A stretch of DNA of 54,818 nt from Phoronis australis (taxonomy: Eukaryota > Phoronida > Phoronidae), in assembly GCA_002633005.1 (NCBI GenBank), contig NMRA01000112.1, positions 126,001-180,818 of the forward strand, in the 5' to 3' direction. Under the pieces are notes generated by a model. That model did not search any database and had not been told where the DNA came from. It saw only the letters and a list, made by a program, of their open reading frames with translations. Position numbers and translations under genes: made by a program. Every line of letters starts with the position of its first letter. The stretch's first letter is position 1. Below are positions 35,431 to 48,400 of the stretch, piece by piece.

Positions 35431-36116
35431 CTGCAGAATGATGAAATAGCCTATCAATCTTCCTTGTATCATAAACTCGAGTGAACTCGAACTTCAAATG
35501 ACCCACTAGTGTCGTGAGTACTCTTCATATCTATATTTTTCAGTTTCATGTAGCGCCAACGAAACTTTGAAAATCGACCGCAATGTACAATGACTGCCCT
35601 TTATATCGGTTATGGCAAAAATGTCGATTAAAAAGATATTAACTTAAAGCGGTTCGAAGTGGTTACAAGAAAAGTTGTTCTAGCTCAATTTTTTAGTGTC
35701 ATTCTCTTGGCTCCCCCTGATCACACCCACCAATTAATGCAAACCTGCCAGACGGCCATTTCCGCAACAGAGCAGCGGCCGATCGAGTCAAGTAAACGTA
35801 CCTTAGTGACTCACTCTAGGTCAACTGGTGTATTTATATAAACTGAATATAAAAAGCGTTCCCTTGCAACTTTAATAGGCGTAACAATGAATGAGACCAA
35901 AAGCTCATTGTCGTAGATCAGAAAGTCTGAGTTCCCGATAGTTGGCTTTGCGCTTGTGACTACTAAACAACGGTAACTCACGACAGGGATGCACAAACCG
36001 GATTTGTCGAACTTGAGGTATCCAGTTACCCCAGTTGCTAAGTTGTATATATCTCTGCTAACTCGACTACGACAAATCGTACGCAATGTTCTTCTAGTGT
36101 GCTCAAGATGATAGGC
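35431..36116. repeat. Second copies of A and C joined directly
   Basis: Begins right after the N. A and C are adjacent here, without the 1,888-bp segment (33200-35087) that separates them in the first copy. Confidence 0.9.
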
Positions 36117-36122
36117 GTCCTG

Positions 36123-36203
36123 GCATTACCCAGTGGGCCCTTGCCCATTGTATTACCCAGTGGGCCCCTGCCCATTGCATTACCCAGTGGGCCCCTGCCC
36201 ATT
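36123..36203. repeat. 27-bp tandem repeat, three units
   Basis: Three copies of GCATTACCCAGTGGGCCC plus CTGCCCATT, with single differences, just right of the second allele-like duplicate. Confidence 0.9.
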
Positions 36204-36282
36204 TTTAGACCGGGACATCATTACTGATAGAGATGGCCACTTACTACAGAGAAAGACACGGAAATGTAAAACATACCATACG

Positions 36283-36328
36283 AGAATATATGCAAGACGT
36301 AATTTTAATTACGTCTTGCATATATTCT
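36283..36328. repeat. Perfect 22-bp inverted repeat with a 2-bp loop
   Basis: The arm begins AGAATATATGCAAGACG and the complement follows after TT. There is no T-run terminator context, and no gene uses it. Confidence 0.9.
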
Positions 36329-36329
36329 G

Positions 36330-37597
36330 TTGTGGTTGCTCGGGCCTAAATGCGGGTATATTCCGACAATGAATGTGACCATGGTGACCGACATTTAAGT
36401 CGGTTAAATAAGCATTTTTTTCTGTTCAATCGTCTATGTTTTCAGCAAACTCATTGGTCAATACTTGCAACGTTCACCCAATAAACTGTATATAATAAAT
36501 CATTTCACCATGCAGTAAATTTCAGTTTCGACGATATAAGTCAGTCTTGGAGTTAATTGCGGCAAACATGAGTGAGCGAGTCTACCTCAAATCAGATGAA
36601 TTAGGATAATGAAAATTAATCCTTTACGTCAAAAATACATCGAGAGCTTTTATTATAATTCACCCATTAGCTGTTACATAATCCCCCGTGGTGTTGACGG
36701 ATCAAATTAGGCATTCTGTTGAGTATTTTTCGGTGAGAAGTCTGTGGTTATGTAATAGGATTTTGATGCCGGATTAGGCAGGGAGGGGAAATGCCCCATA
36801 TTCCACTTTGAAGCCTACAATGTTGCAAAGCTTTGGGGAGCATGCCTTCGGACTTTTCCACCACACCCGCTTTTAAACTCCGTTCCCGGCCAGAGACTTT
36901 GGTAACTAACCAGCCACTAGTTTGATTAGGTTGAAGAATACAACCACTCAAATTTCAATTATGCTTGAATAATATATGGTGACGTACCTGCTAGGTTTTA
37001 TTCTCTTTAGATGTTTTCGGTCTTCAGCGTTTAATTCGTTAGCCAACAACGTCGGACCAAGCAGACGCAACATCAGCCAATCATGGTTCACGGTAACGTT
37101 GTAATATTTTATGTACTATGAACACTACGTTTAGCCTGGCAAAAGAGACTGCCGGTTTCATCATACATGAGCTTATTTACAGACATCACGGCGTTTTCCC
37201 GTTGATCCCAACTTGTTCGATATTCTATAGTCCTGAGAACAAGTTGGGAAGAACACTCCTCAGTCACGGTAGCCAATATCTTACACGACTGATATCTCCA
37301 TTTTGGCATTTATGGTTGGAGGGCCAGCTCTTGCCTTCGATAATTGATATAATCTCCAGTAAGATCATATCTAGCCTAACTGGGCTGTGCTGATAAAAAT
37401 AAAAGTAAGTTATAACATATTTGAACATAACCAGGCATTTTTTACAGTGAAATCCTTGTCAAATGGTGATCATGTTCACTATGAGAACTTACAAACTTTG
37501 GCCCAAGTTATTGGGATTGGTTTCTATAACAAATCATCATCATATAGACAAAATGATTGAAAATGTCACGTTCACAAAGTCCCTGTGTAGGTATTTT
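36330..37597. other. Intergenic DNA, nothing recognised
   Basis: Short random-looking frames only. A minor local inverted feature occurs around ACAAGTTGGGAAG (37240). No promoter or RNA gene could be supported. Confidence 0.5.
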
Positions 37598-37599
37598 TA

Positions 37600-38198
37600 C
37601 GGTGGCCCAAAAGTATCATCGCTATTTTAGTTTATGAATTTTTTTTTTCTTTTCCACCTAGGTGGAAATTATTTTCACCCGGGTGGAAACTATTTCAACC
37701 TAGGTGGAAATTGTTTTCACCCAGGTGAAAATTATTTCAACCTAAGTGGAAATTATTCTCGCCCGGGTGGAAATTATTTCAACCTAGGTGGAAATTATTT
37801 TCACCCGGGTGGAAATTATTTTCACCCGGATGGAAATTATTTCAACCTAGGTGAAAATAATTTCTACCCAGGTGAAAATAATTTCCACCTAGGTTGAAAT
37901 AGTTTCCACCCGGGTGAAAATAGCTTCCACCCAGGTGAAAATAGTTTCCACCCAGGTGGAAATAGTTTCCACCCAGGTGGAAATAGTTTCCACCTAGGTT
38001 GAAATAGTTTCCACCCGGGTGAAAATAGTTTCCACCCGGGTGGAAATTGTTTTCACCCAGGTGAAAATAGTTTCCACCGGGGTGAAAATAGTTTCCACCC
38101 AGGTGAAAATAGTTTCCACCTAGGTTGAATTATTTCCACCTAGGTGGAAAATGAAAAAATAATTAAACTATAGTAGCGATGATACTTTTGGGCCACCG
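37600..38198. mobile_element. TA-flanked foldback element with internal minisatellite
   Basis: The ends are inverted copies of a 25-bp sequence beginning CGGTGGCCCAAAAGTA (37600-37624 and the complement at 38174-38198). Both ends are flanked by TA (37598-37599 and 38199-38200), as expected for a Tc1/mariner-type target duplication. The inside is about 500 bp of 17-19-bp units of the form GGTGGAAATTATTTCACCC, read in one orientation up to about 37860 and mostly as the reverse complement after that, so the whole element can fold on itself. There is no transposase; the apparent reading frame rich in G-G-N-Y-F is an effect of the repeat. Confidence 0.8.
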
Positions 38199-38273
38199 TA
38201 TATTTTAGTATAAAAAGCTTTGTTCCCACTGTAACGTCTCTATCACAGGCGTGATGTCTAAGGTCTCTATCCG

Positions 38274-38281
38274 TGACGTCA
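38274..38281. promoter_or_regulatory. Full cAMP-response-element motif
   Basis: A perfect TGACGTCA about 400 bp before the candidate leader exon, in a stretch with repeated short palindromes. Confidence 0.4.
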
Positions 38282-38362
38282 TCTTGTGAGACCCGGGAAC
38301 CAGGCGTGCGTTCAGTAGACGCTAGAACCTACGCAAGGAATTAACTAAAACCTAGTCAAGGT

Positions 38363-38521
38363 CACGTGCTCTCACTTAAAAAGCACGGCAATATCTCACC
38401 TAATCTCGCAAAGTCTTACTTTTGAGCGAGGTCCTGGCGTTACTGAACGGGAGGCAGGTCTCTAGGAACCAGTTACTGGTTCCCAGCTATGAAAACGTGC
38501 GAGATATTTACATGTCACGTG
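38363..38521. promoter_or_regulatory. Two GTCACGTG E-box motifs
   Basis: GTCACGTG occurs with CACGTG at 38363-38368 and again at 38516-38521, around a near-perfect inverted repeat GGAACCAGT-T-ACTGGTTCC (38465-38483). Together with the CRE upstream this looks like a promoter region. Factor identity is not inferable. Confidence 0.35.
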
Positions 38522-38579
38522 GTTTAATTGTTTCGACCAGCGCCACCTCTTGGATACCTTCCTGGCATCGTGTTCAACT

Positions 38580-38674
38580 CATTTCCTGGAAGAGTTAGTT
38601 AGGTTGCAGCGTTGGTTGCAGTTTAGTGGCTTCGGCTAGTGAACGGCGGTTGTAGTGCTCGCATTTCTATTCAG
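38580..38674 (+). other. Possible non-coding first exon of the right-hand gene
   Basis: A locally GC-richer stretch ends TTCAG and is followed by the strong donor GTGAGT at 38675. The start is a guess. It would splice to the acceptor at 44635. Support is only position and donor quality. Confidence 0.3.
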
Positions 38675-39935
38675 GTGAGTTAGGACGTTGGGATTTCCAT
38701 TTAGAGCCGTGCGGTGTTTCGACAATGTGTCGGTGCGCGCAGTTCTCCAGTTCGGCCTTGGCTGTGGATACACCATCACACCGTCACCGGGCCCTGATTT
38801 TCGATAAACCGGCCAATCACTGGATAACGAGCCCGTCATTGCGTAGGCGAAACTGGTTCTTCAAAACAGGGACAGCTACATCTCACCAATTCAGTGGCTA
38901 TTTCGTTTCGATCACTTGTTCCTGTGGTTCAATGCTCATGTCAAGATGAACCTTTTATTTTTACGTAGACTACGTTAAAGTACTGAACCATGTTTTCATG
39001 ATTTCAACCAATCCTCGTTGTGACACCTGTTAATTAATGCATCATTGGTGTCAAACCTCCATTTAAAGGCAGGAATAAACTAAAAACTCATACTCCCTAT
39101 GTCACAGCTTGGACATTATGGTCCTTGGTGGGTGTTCTTTTCCCCAAAGTTGCCCGGTCTTTTGCTAAACAGCGTAGTTCGTGCTTGCGTGTTTAGCAGA
39201 CTTTGAAATGAGTTTTTACAATTTCATCTAATTTTGAGGGTTGTCCATGGTTACAGAGCATTGCGGGAAAGTGGTTTTTATTAATTGGTAAAAACAGGGT
39301 TTGGTATCCTTTTAAGATAAGTATGTCTACTTGTTGCTTTTTTAATTTTCTTCACTGCATTATCAAAATCAATGATTGTATGATTAGTGCTTTATTGTTG
39401 ATGTCTGACTCATAAACAGATTAAATATAAAAAGTGTATTCTACTGTACATGTATACTGACCTCCTCAGATGTGGAATTAATTAAAACACATTCCTACTG
39501 CATTTCGGAAGGAAAATAAGGAGAGAAATTAGTGCAGAGCTGGGGCAGGTATCAAGCTTGTTATCCACTTATGATGCTGGCTAGCATAGAGCCCCATAAT
39601 CGTGTTTTGATATTAAAAATTTGACTCTGGAGTCTGTGACCTCATGAACCTGTCTTGATTGCCATTATGAAAACGTAACTGCTGGTGACAAAGTTCGTGA
39701 AATTGATTTGTCCCTATTTCGGGTGACCTCAAAGCAAAGTTGCTTGGTACGCAGTAGCTGTTTTTCATCTTACATGTATGCAAAGTGATTTGAAAGACAA
39801 AGTGGATTGTGGATTGTCTACCTTCAGCAGGTCTTTGTTGCATTGCTACGGTTTAGTCAACCAATCTTTGTATGGAAAATGAAAGTCATTTTCATTGGTA
39901 GTTGGGATACTAATAACTCTTTTCCTGTTTAGTGC

Positions 39936-40160
39936 GCACTATGACCAACAAGTGAGATTCTGTTTATTAAATTCCTCCGCAAAATTAGAGATCTTAACAA
40001 AATTTTAATTTTTAGCCAGCACTATTATGTACTGTGCAGATGTCAATTTCAAATGACATTTGCTAGTTTCCATTATTTACAACAAGGTTACCAATCTTTG
40101 AAAAATCGAAAACTGATGACAATTTTGGCAATTATTTTTGTGCGATAGCATTGTAGAATT
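39936..40160. repeat. Dispersed repeat, second copy
   Basis: Keeps CCAACAAGTGAGATTCTGTT at the left and GGCAATTATTTTTGTGCGA at the right, with a diverged middle. Confidence 0.5.
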
Positions 40161-43100
40161 ACTCTAATTTGTTTTCTCGGAACCCTAATACCTTTGGAAC
40201 TGAGAATTGCTTTTGAATGTATGTTTAACCTAGGAACTAGTACAGGTTCATAAGTTTGACTCTTACATTAATTCAGCAATAAGTAATAACATTGTCACTT
40301 CCCTTGAACAATTTATGTGCTTGGACACTATGCAACCATTCAGATTACTGACTGGTGTTTTCATTACGAGGGAAAGTAAGTCATTTCAAGTTGCCCTTCT
40401 GTGTCATGTTACAGTATTACAAAATACTTGAATGGGAACTGCTGTGGGGGCCATCAGGCCAGGCAGCAAAAAGTCAAGCTGTTATTTACAATTCAAGTGA
40501 CATGACGAGCACTCTGTTTTGAGATTGAAAATTTTGTTTGTTTGTTCAAAATACACCGAATGTTGTTTTCTCAAGCATCCAACAAGGCTGGTTTCAGTAC
40601 AGTGCTGTGGGATGCATTGTGAGTTGCCTCAGTATTTTGATACTGGTTACAATTGGGCGATGATGAGAGATTAATTTCCTCTAAATTTATAACCAGAAAG
40701 GCTCCTAAAAATGTGCTGGGTCAGCTGAAGATGCAACGACATATTCATCTTTTCAAATTCCAATTACGGTATATGAAAATCTTCAGCTTGGGACACTATA
40801 TGCCAGACAGGTGAAATCTCAGTTTTTATCTGTTGTGTTCGAAAAGGCGTAGAGTTTGATTCCAGAAAAGGGGAAAACATTTTTTTCAAGTCTTTAAACT
40901 TGTTGAATTTTTGAGGGCATAATAACTACCTTAATTTTCACTTGTTTAGCATTTACCGGGTATTTACCGATCATTGAAATTTTATTTTGTTAAATTAATT
41001 AAAAAGTTCATTTAGTCTACAGGTATTACAAGCACAGTTGGCTGTGGGTAGATGTCCTAAAACAACATTTGCTCAAATTCTTATTTGCAAAAAAGTGAAA
41101 AAATTACCATTTTGGCAATTGTTTTGTCAGAAATAAGTGCGGGAATCACAATAAGCTGAGTGAGATGAAACCTTAGAAGATAGTAAACTTCCAACTGGGT
41201 TGGTATTCGTTTTTAGATAATTGCTGGTAATTCCATGAAATCACCGTAAACAGCAAAAAATGAAAGTGGGTTTACTTGCATTTCCTCAAACTTATTTTTT
41301 GCCAGTAGTTGTTTCACACACTTCCAACTTGTTTGTTGAGTTGTTTGTACCCAGTGCTAAGGGATGAATCATCGCTACAGTAAACATGGCCCCAAAAGCT
41401 GTGTTATGTTACTGGCATCTTTTCATAGCAGTTAGTCCCAGGGCATTGAAATTTTTGTTTGAGCCCAGCGGGTCTGTGAAATACTTGCATGCTATGTTTT
41501 GAAACCTATGGTATCCTTTGTATGGCTTGTTAAGTGAATTGTTGGTGCACACTGCATGGAAAATAAATTTTTGGGTAATTTTCATTCAGCTGTAAGTCTA
41601 GTATGAGTTAAGTCAATATGTTTGTATTTTTGTGGCACGAACATTTCAAACATTTCCTTACTGATGAGTGCTGAATGATGTGAAATCCTGTTATTGTGCA
41701 CAACCCTTCTTTGATCTAACTAATGGAGACACTAGGCATGAGTCAGACGGATATATTTTCATGTGCATTGACCAGTTCAAATTTGTATGCTCACATTTTT
41801 TCCTCCTAAAACTTAAAAGAGTTTTACCTCGCAGAAATTTTCACTGGCTACTATGTTGCATTGCCGACTTCATCAGTGACCACTACGTGGCGACATCAAC
41901 TATGTGTTGAATCAACAGTTCAAATTTTTTTCCTGTAATATTCTGGCCACAAGGGGTTCTTTGCAATCTTTAGATTAGTTATTTACAGCGTAAACGATGT
42001 GTTCTTGGCCTGATTTGATGGTTATGTTCCAGGATGTTGAAATGTATCTTGCTTAAGTACTATGAAATGACAATTGCTGTTTAGCTTATTTCTTAGCTGT
42101 CGCAATGTCATATATTGGCCATTCACAAAATATTCCAAATTCCCATAATTATTATAAAACTTTATTTCATTTGCCACAAGGACTGTCCACGTTTTTTGAG
42201 ACACCTTTTGAAATTTAGAATATCATCTTGCAAACTTAATGCTTAAATTAAATCTTGTTTTATATTACTCACAATTCCAACTGCATTGTTCAAGTCAATG
42301 ATAAAAAAGGAATTTTTGATTTCATTTTGATTGATTTTGATTAATATATTTCTTGGATTTCTCATGTAAACTGTTCTTGGGATTAGTCCCATTCAAGTAA
42401 TTGCCAGCATTGCAGTCTTGCCTTTTTTTAGAAGCTGGACACGTTATTAAAGTGCTCCATATTTTACAAATTTTTATGTTAAATATAAAAAACGCGCTAA
42501 TGATGAAGTGAACTTTATACTTTTTCTAAAAAATTTGACAAAATAGCATTTCACATTGTGGTATCTGGTAAACTGTGCGTTAAACTGAAGAGTGTTTACT
42601 TATGGCAGTACAAGATTTCAGGCCTGTCGAAGATTTTAGCTGCACCAACTACCGATCCCTAACATTATCTGTTGTCAGCAGGTTGACTTAACTGCTGACT
42701 TGAAGACAGTGGGAAAACAGAAGTAGGGGTTGATAGCAGGAACATGTACTATCTAGACAGGTTTACAAATACCTGTATGATCCCTTCAGCCATGACACCA
42801 TGGCATTTTTGTTCAGATAAGGAGCAGTTTGGGGCCTGGGGGTTGCACTTCCAGTGACAGTTGAACACTGTCAAATTTTATTGACACCTATTCTGTTGTG
42901 CGTCAGTGTGCTCTGATGTCAAAGAGTGCATCAGTTGAGCTTAGGTGGGTAATACTGGCACTTGGGCGTTACATATGTGCTCATGTTCTGACATTCTTCT
43001 CAGTATCTGTGAAAACGAGATATCTGATCTGGTGTCAATGAAATCATGTTTTGCCGACAATTCTAAGATGCAATATATATGAATTAGTCCTCCCATGGTG

Positions 43101-43451
43101 TTAATACCAAAACTTTGAAATATTTTTCCTTTTTTTTGAACTGTTCATGCCAACAGGCCCAGCTGGTGGCACATAAAACTACTGGTAACCTCCTGTTGTG
43201 CCTCCTGTTTTAGGCAGTCCGAAAAAAAATAGAATCTAAACTAAGACAACCTCCTGACTTGCCTGTACACAAAGTTAGTGTCAAAGTACTAGTATTCCAT
43301 TCCATTCCATGATAGCTACTGCGACTTGATTTCCTTTACCTTGAAGGATAGTCAATCTCATTCAAAAAATGCATCAAAGTAATATGGCTTGTCAATCTTT
43401 CTGAAAATGTTCAATCCAGTGACGGGCTGGCTTTCAGAAATTTAAGATTTT

Positions 43452-43530
43452 AGATTGTGTAGGACCTTGTCCACAACTTTGTGCATTTAGCTAAATATTT
43501 CCAATACTATAGGTTTCACATAAATCTGTT
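43452..43530. repeat. Internally deleted MITE-like copy
   Basis: Left-end sequence TGTGTAGGACCTTGTCCAC and GCATTTAGCTAAATATT run directly into the distal landmark GGTTTCACATAAATC, so the central 300 bp are missing. Confidence 0.45.
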
Positions 43531-44634
43531 TAAGGCATACTGCTATATCCTGTACTGTTATGTGACAATACTGTTCGCCTTTTATTAATATTTCCTTGTA
43601 CTCACTTGCTGTCTCTTCCACTCTGGTCATACCTCAATACATCCCATGTACCATGTTATCTTTGGTGTAGAGATGATGAAATCCAGTCGAAAAGACTTGG
43701 AAATGATCTGACAAATCAACATGTACTTAACCTTAAATTGCAAAAATTGGTGTTTAATTTTATTTGGGTAAATGCTGTGGCCAAGGTTACCACAGAACTG
43801 GTAGATGTAAAATTTGAGGACTGCGACCCCATCCAGGTTTGGCAAACAATAAAGCAAAGAATAGGCACAGTTTTGCTAGGCGCTGTTGTTTCGGATAGAT
43901 AACATGACCGGCTGCTGGTGAAAGTTGATAACTGTTTAGTCCAATAGGAGGCTAGTACGGTACTCATTCTACTATCCAGAGTGCTTGCACATGGAACAAA
44001 AAAGATGGGATGGTGCTAAGCAAAGCATAGGTACTTCAAACAAGGGGTGATTATGGTTTGACAACCATTTCATGTCTCCTTCAGTAAAGAGAATAAGGAA
44101 AGTGGGTGTTTTCCCTCTGGAACAATGCAAGGTTCTACTGAAACTTGAGCTTGTCGTTTCTCAATTTTAGTTGGGAAGATAAAACTGGAGTGTTTTTTAC
44201 AGGCACGTAGTTTTAAAAAATATATTAAAAAATTCTGGTTGTATAAATTGGATACTGAAGTTAAAAATTTGAAAATTTTGCCTGGAATAGGTTGGCCAGC
44301 AAAGCAAAGGGTGTAAGTCACTAAGGATTATGGTAATTGCGTTACAGAATGGATTTCTGCGCAAGCCACCCGAAAGTAAAATTTTCAATGCAACATTTAT
44401 CTCCAGCAGATGTACTGTGTTTACAAAATCAAGAGTTCCTCTGCCTATTGCCCGGTTTATGTTCTAGGACACAATGTTTGATATCTTACCATGAGTTTAG
44501 TTTATGAATTTATTTTATCAGTCACTTTATTGTTTCAGCAATATTGTGCGGCTAATGTAATAGCATGCTTAATCAAGATTGCTGACAGTTTGCATGTGAT
44601 GTGAAACCAACTTGAAGTTTCATCTATTTTTCAG

Positions 44635-44733
44635 GCTTGCACAATAAACTGCTCATCGTTGAGGGAGATGAATTTGATCTTACGACTTCTGAGTTTAGTT
44701 CTTGTTTTTTCAAATTGTGCAGTCACGTCTTTG
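44635..44733 (+). CDS. Signal-peptide exon of the cysteine-rich candidate
   Basis: Acceptor CTATTTTTCAG, then a 33-nt leader, ATG at 44668 in context GGGAGATGA, 22 codons (MNLILRLLSLVLVFSNCAVT plus SL) and donor GTAAGT. The stretch is hydrophobic throughout, as in a secretory signal. Confidence 0.5.
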
Positions 44734-45434
44734 GTAAGTTGCTGATTTTGTTTCATTCACTTGATTGGCCATATCTCCAGTAGTTTTTTCTAGTGTTTCA
44801 CCCAGATAGGGGTACAGTCTCAGGAGGTGTCATTTTCCATCTACAGTTAATTTTTTCATTGCCCACATTGCTTTCAAAGTGGGAATAAATGTTAAAGCTT
44901 ATTTTTCCCTGTCATAAACTTATTAATGCAATGTTTTGCTTGTGTTCTTCAAAGTTAGTGGTCTTGCTTGCAACTGCTCAAACTCACAGTAAAAATGTTT
45001 GTGAAAATACTTTAACTTTGGCCGTTTCACGAAAGGGGAGGGGTATTTATCTGAAGCTGCTTTTACTCGGGGGGGGAACAGTTGTCACGGTGCGAGTTGT
45101 CATAGTGCAAGTTGTCACGGTGCGATGCTCCACTTATGTCGCATTTACACAACATTAGATTGCCAACTGGATCAGCTCGAAGCACTTACACGAAGACTGT
45201 CTGCGCATGCTGGAATAAACAATTGCGAATGTCCAAATCATGTGGAATGTCAGCAGATCACCTGTTTATACGCTATTGTGCAAACGCGTTGAAAAATGAT
45301 CCCTTTGTGCCCTGCCCCAGTTATGTTTAGATGTGTAGTTGACATTGCAGCAACTGATCGAGTGCAACTCCTCTACCCTTCAAACCAGTGTCAAAATGAC
45401 CTCGGCAGTGTCAACTTGCTCCATGATAGTCGTG

Positions 45435-45470
<36 letters not shown>

Positions 45471-48400
45471 TGTCCCATCAGCTGTTCTATGTTAGTTGCT
45501 ATGTGACAGCGGTCTCCCACGTAAATGTGGCTTAAGGAGCGTGATGTTAACATCATTAGGAAATCCGGCCGTTTAGTGCTTCTTGTAGTTGGACAATGTA
45601 TCTCTACACCAAAAGTTGATCTGTGTTCCTGTTGTGTGGTACCGAGCATAATCATCGCATTAGCGATGTACGCAGGGCAGTGAATTTATACTTGAAATAG
45701 ATTGAAATGTCAAGCCAGGACCGAAAGTGGTAATTTATAACGTGTTTCGACTTTTGAAATTGAATTCCTGTGAAAAGTTAGGGCTGAATTCCAATGTTTT
45801 GTGGAAGAAATACAATTATATAAAAATTAGCCAAAACGCTGTGATGAGTTTTTGCTTCTTGACAACAATTATGAGCCTGTTTACAGATAACTGACATTTG
45901 CCCTGTGACATCCGGCAAATGAACAAGCTTATCGCTTTACAAAAGAAAGATAATGATGTCAGGGCCTCTGAAAACTGGTGTCGTCTGGAATACGGACTAA
46001 ACCGGAGTTAGTTATAATGTTACCATGTATTTCAGAGTCCTAGAAATTTTGCAGGAATCGTTTCACAAGAATCATTTCCGCTAGTCTGTTTGTCCCCATG
46101 TGGTCAAGATGACTAGCAAGTTCTGTAGCCCCTATTGGCAAACCCTGAGAACGCCCTTGTCACACATCTGTGGAGGAGACTGATAGCATCAGTTGCATTA
46201 GTTAAAGGAATGAACAGGTGTCTATTAATCCTGTGAAATTTGATGGGTCTTGATCGAATCTCATCAAATTTGTGTTCCAATGCAAACAATTTCCTCCTAA
46301 AAATTTGCCTGAAAAATGTTGAGATTGTATCAGGCAATTTTCACATGTGAACATCACTTCTGTCAGAATTGATCCATCAGTAAACGTGCAGTAACTTGAT
46401 ACGATCCACTCATGATCTACTCATAAGTGCCGTTTACTATACAAAAGTTGACATGGATCAGCTGACACCGAACAAGATGTTCCATCGCAAATATGTGTGT
46501 AAACGGGACTGTCACAGAGCAAATTGATACCGCGGTGATAACTTTTGCAACCCATTTGTGAGGTAGAGCAACTTAAGCTCGATCATCTTGGTGTGTGTGT
46601 CATTTGTATGTCTAAACGCGAAACTGGGGCAAGTCGGAAAGGATCATCTCTGCTGCGCTTGTGCAATGACCTACATACGGGTTCTGTGTCTCTGCAACTC
46701 CCACTATTTGAAAACCTGCACATGTGCGTTCCACTCTCCTGTCTACAACTTCCCGTCTTACCACAGTTAGTGAGTTGGGTGTGTAAACGGATGCTTGACA
46801 CCTATCAATTTGCTGTGTCATTTGCGCTGGGCCAAAAGTTGATATCTAAACAGAACTATTAGGTTTCTATGAATGGTTTGCACAACCTGTTGATTGAATG
46901 CATATTGTGTGTGTTCAGATGAAAACGTTGACTTATGAAACTAGTGTTTTAAACTTTAAGTGTGATGTTTTGTTGTCTTGGCAGCTGTACTGCGTGCACT
47001 GCGCTGTGCTGCACTGCACTGCACTGCACGCGCCTGTTGAAAGGTAAAAATTAAGCAGACACTTCATCAAAACTGCTCTGCCCTCCACCAAGGTTTCGCC
47101 CTGCACATATTACTGGGGGGGGGTGACGAAGGTCCCTGATTCCAGTTTCGCTTAAGTGTTTTTCAATATGTGTGTTCTCTCATAAATGTGTTAGTGTGGT
47201 TGAGAATGTTTATGAGTGCATTGTAAGTGTATGCGTTACAAGGGTTACCAGCGGCTGAAATAGGCATGTCTTCCATTGATTGAACCACGTATAATACCCA
47301 GCTTTTGCTCTTTTCTCTAGGTCCTAGACATTTGTCCTAAAGTGTCAAAATCTGTCAGGACATTTTGAAATCAGTCGCACAAAAATTGTCATTGGTTTAT
47401 GGTGACCAAACTAAATTTATCGCCGGTAGAAAAATTAGAAACGTTTTCCTTGAGCTGTCAAGTGTGTGACAAACGTGAGAGGCAAAGGGAGCGGATTCTA
47501 TCCACCCTATTCCCGGAAATGAATCTGGCAAATGTCTGGACCAAAGTAAATCACTTGGATATTCTGAAACTAAATCTGACCCAGTCAAAATGTCTGTGCA
47601 CACCAAAAGTATTCAGAGTTTTCTGTCATGATGACTCAGGGTAGAAGTCAAATTCATCATCAGAATAGTCCTCTCTCATGGCCCATAGTGAAGGGTATAT
47701 CAGCAAAGTTAGAAAGGTGGCTAATCCTCTCTCATGGCCCAGAGTGAAGGGTATATCAGCAAAGTTAGAAAGGTGGCTAATCCTCTCTCATGGCCCAGAG
47801 TGAAGGGTATATCAGCAAAGTTAGAAAGGTGGCTAATCCTCTCTCATGGCCCAGAGTGAAGGGTATATCAGCAAAGTTAGAAAGGTGGCTAAGTCATTCT
47901 GAAGTTAAGATTTGCGCTATAGTCATTACCAGTTGTTGGTAGTAACAGAATTAGCCATTGTGGCTTGGTAAGTTTGTCCGATTACATGTGTCATGTACTG
48001 TTGTTCTCAAATTGAGGAAGCACTTCCTCTCTAATGCTTAAATGTGATTCTGGGCAATCAACCTGAACACAATCGCATCCGTTTTAAACTCGGGGATAAT
48101 GTGGAATATATTGCAGTGGTCAGATTTTTAAAGGGTTGGCCCGACCCCAAGCGTTTTCACAGGGGCCGATTCCCGATTTTTGTGGCAGCGGTTGCTTTAC
48201 TCAACTAACAATATTTTGGCCAAGTCTACTGTGGCGGTTTAACCCCTCTGAATGCCTAGAAGATCCTTACACTGCTTAAATTGTCTGGATATTTTTCATA
48301 ACATTGGAAATTAAAGTTGTATGGAAAAATCCGAGACCAACAGAGTGCTTGTAACTGGCCTTGGGATTTTTGGACAACTGAATAGAAGAAAATGCGGTTT

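Larger units (their letters stand above)
38675..44634. other. Probable first intron of the right-hand gene
   Basis: No exon-like open frame with good borders. Holds dispersed repeats at 39936-40160, about 41040-41150 and 43452-43530. Confidence 0.4.

Noticed and set aside
36133-36372. Frame with G-P-C-P repeats
   Set aside because: It is produced by the 27-bp tandem repeat and the hairpin that follows; no splice or homology support.
37634-37897. Frame with G-G-N-Y-F repeats resembling a silk or glycine-rich protein
   Set aside because: It lies inside the foldback element and follows from its short tandem unit; there is no start context or exon border.
43606-43902. 98-codon plus-strand frame inside the long intron
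   Set aside because: No family resemblance, and overlapped by equally long antisense frames, as expected by chance.
47641-47892. Repeat array considered as a CRISPR array
   Set aside because: Head-to-tail copies with no variable spacers, in an animal genome.
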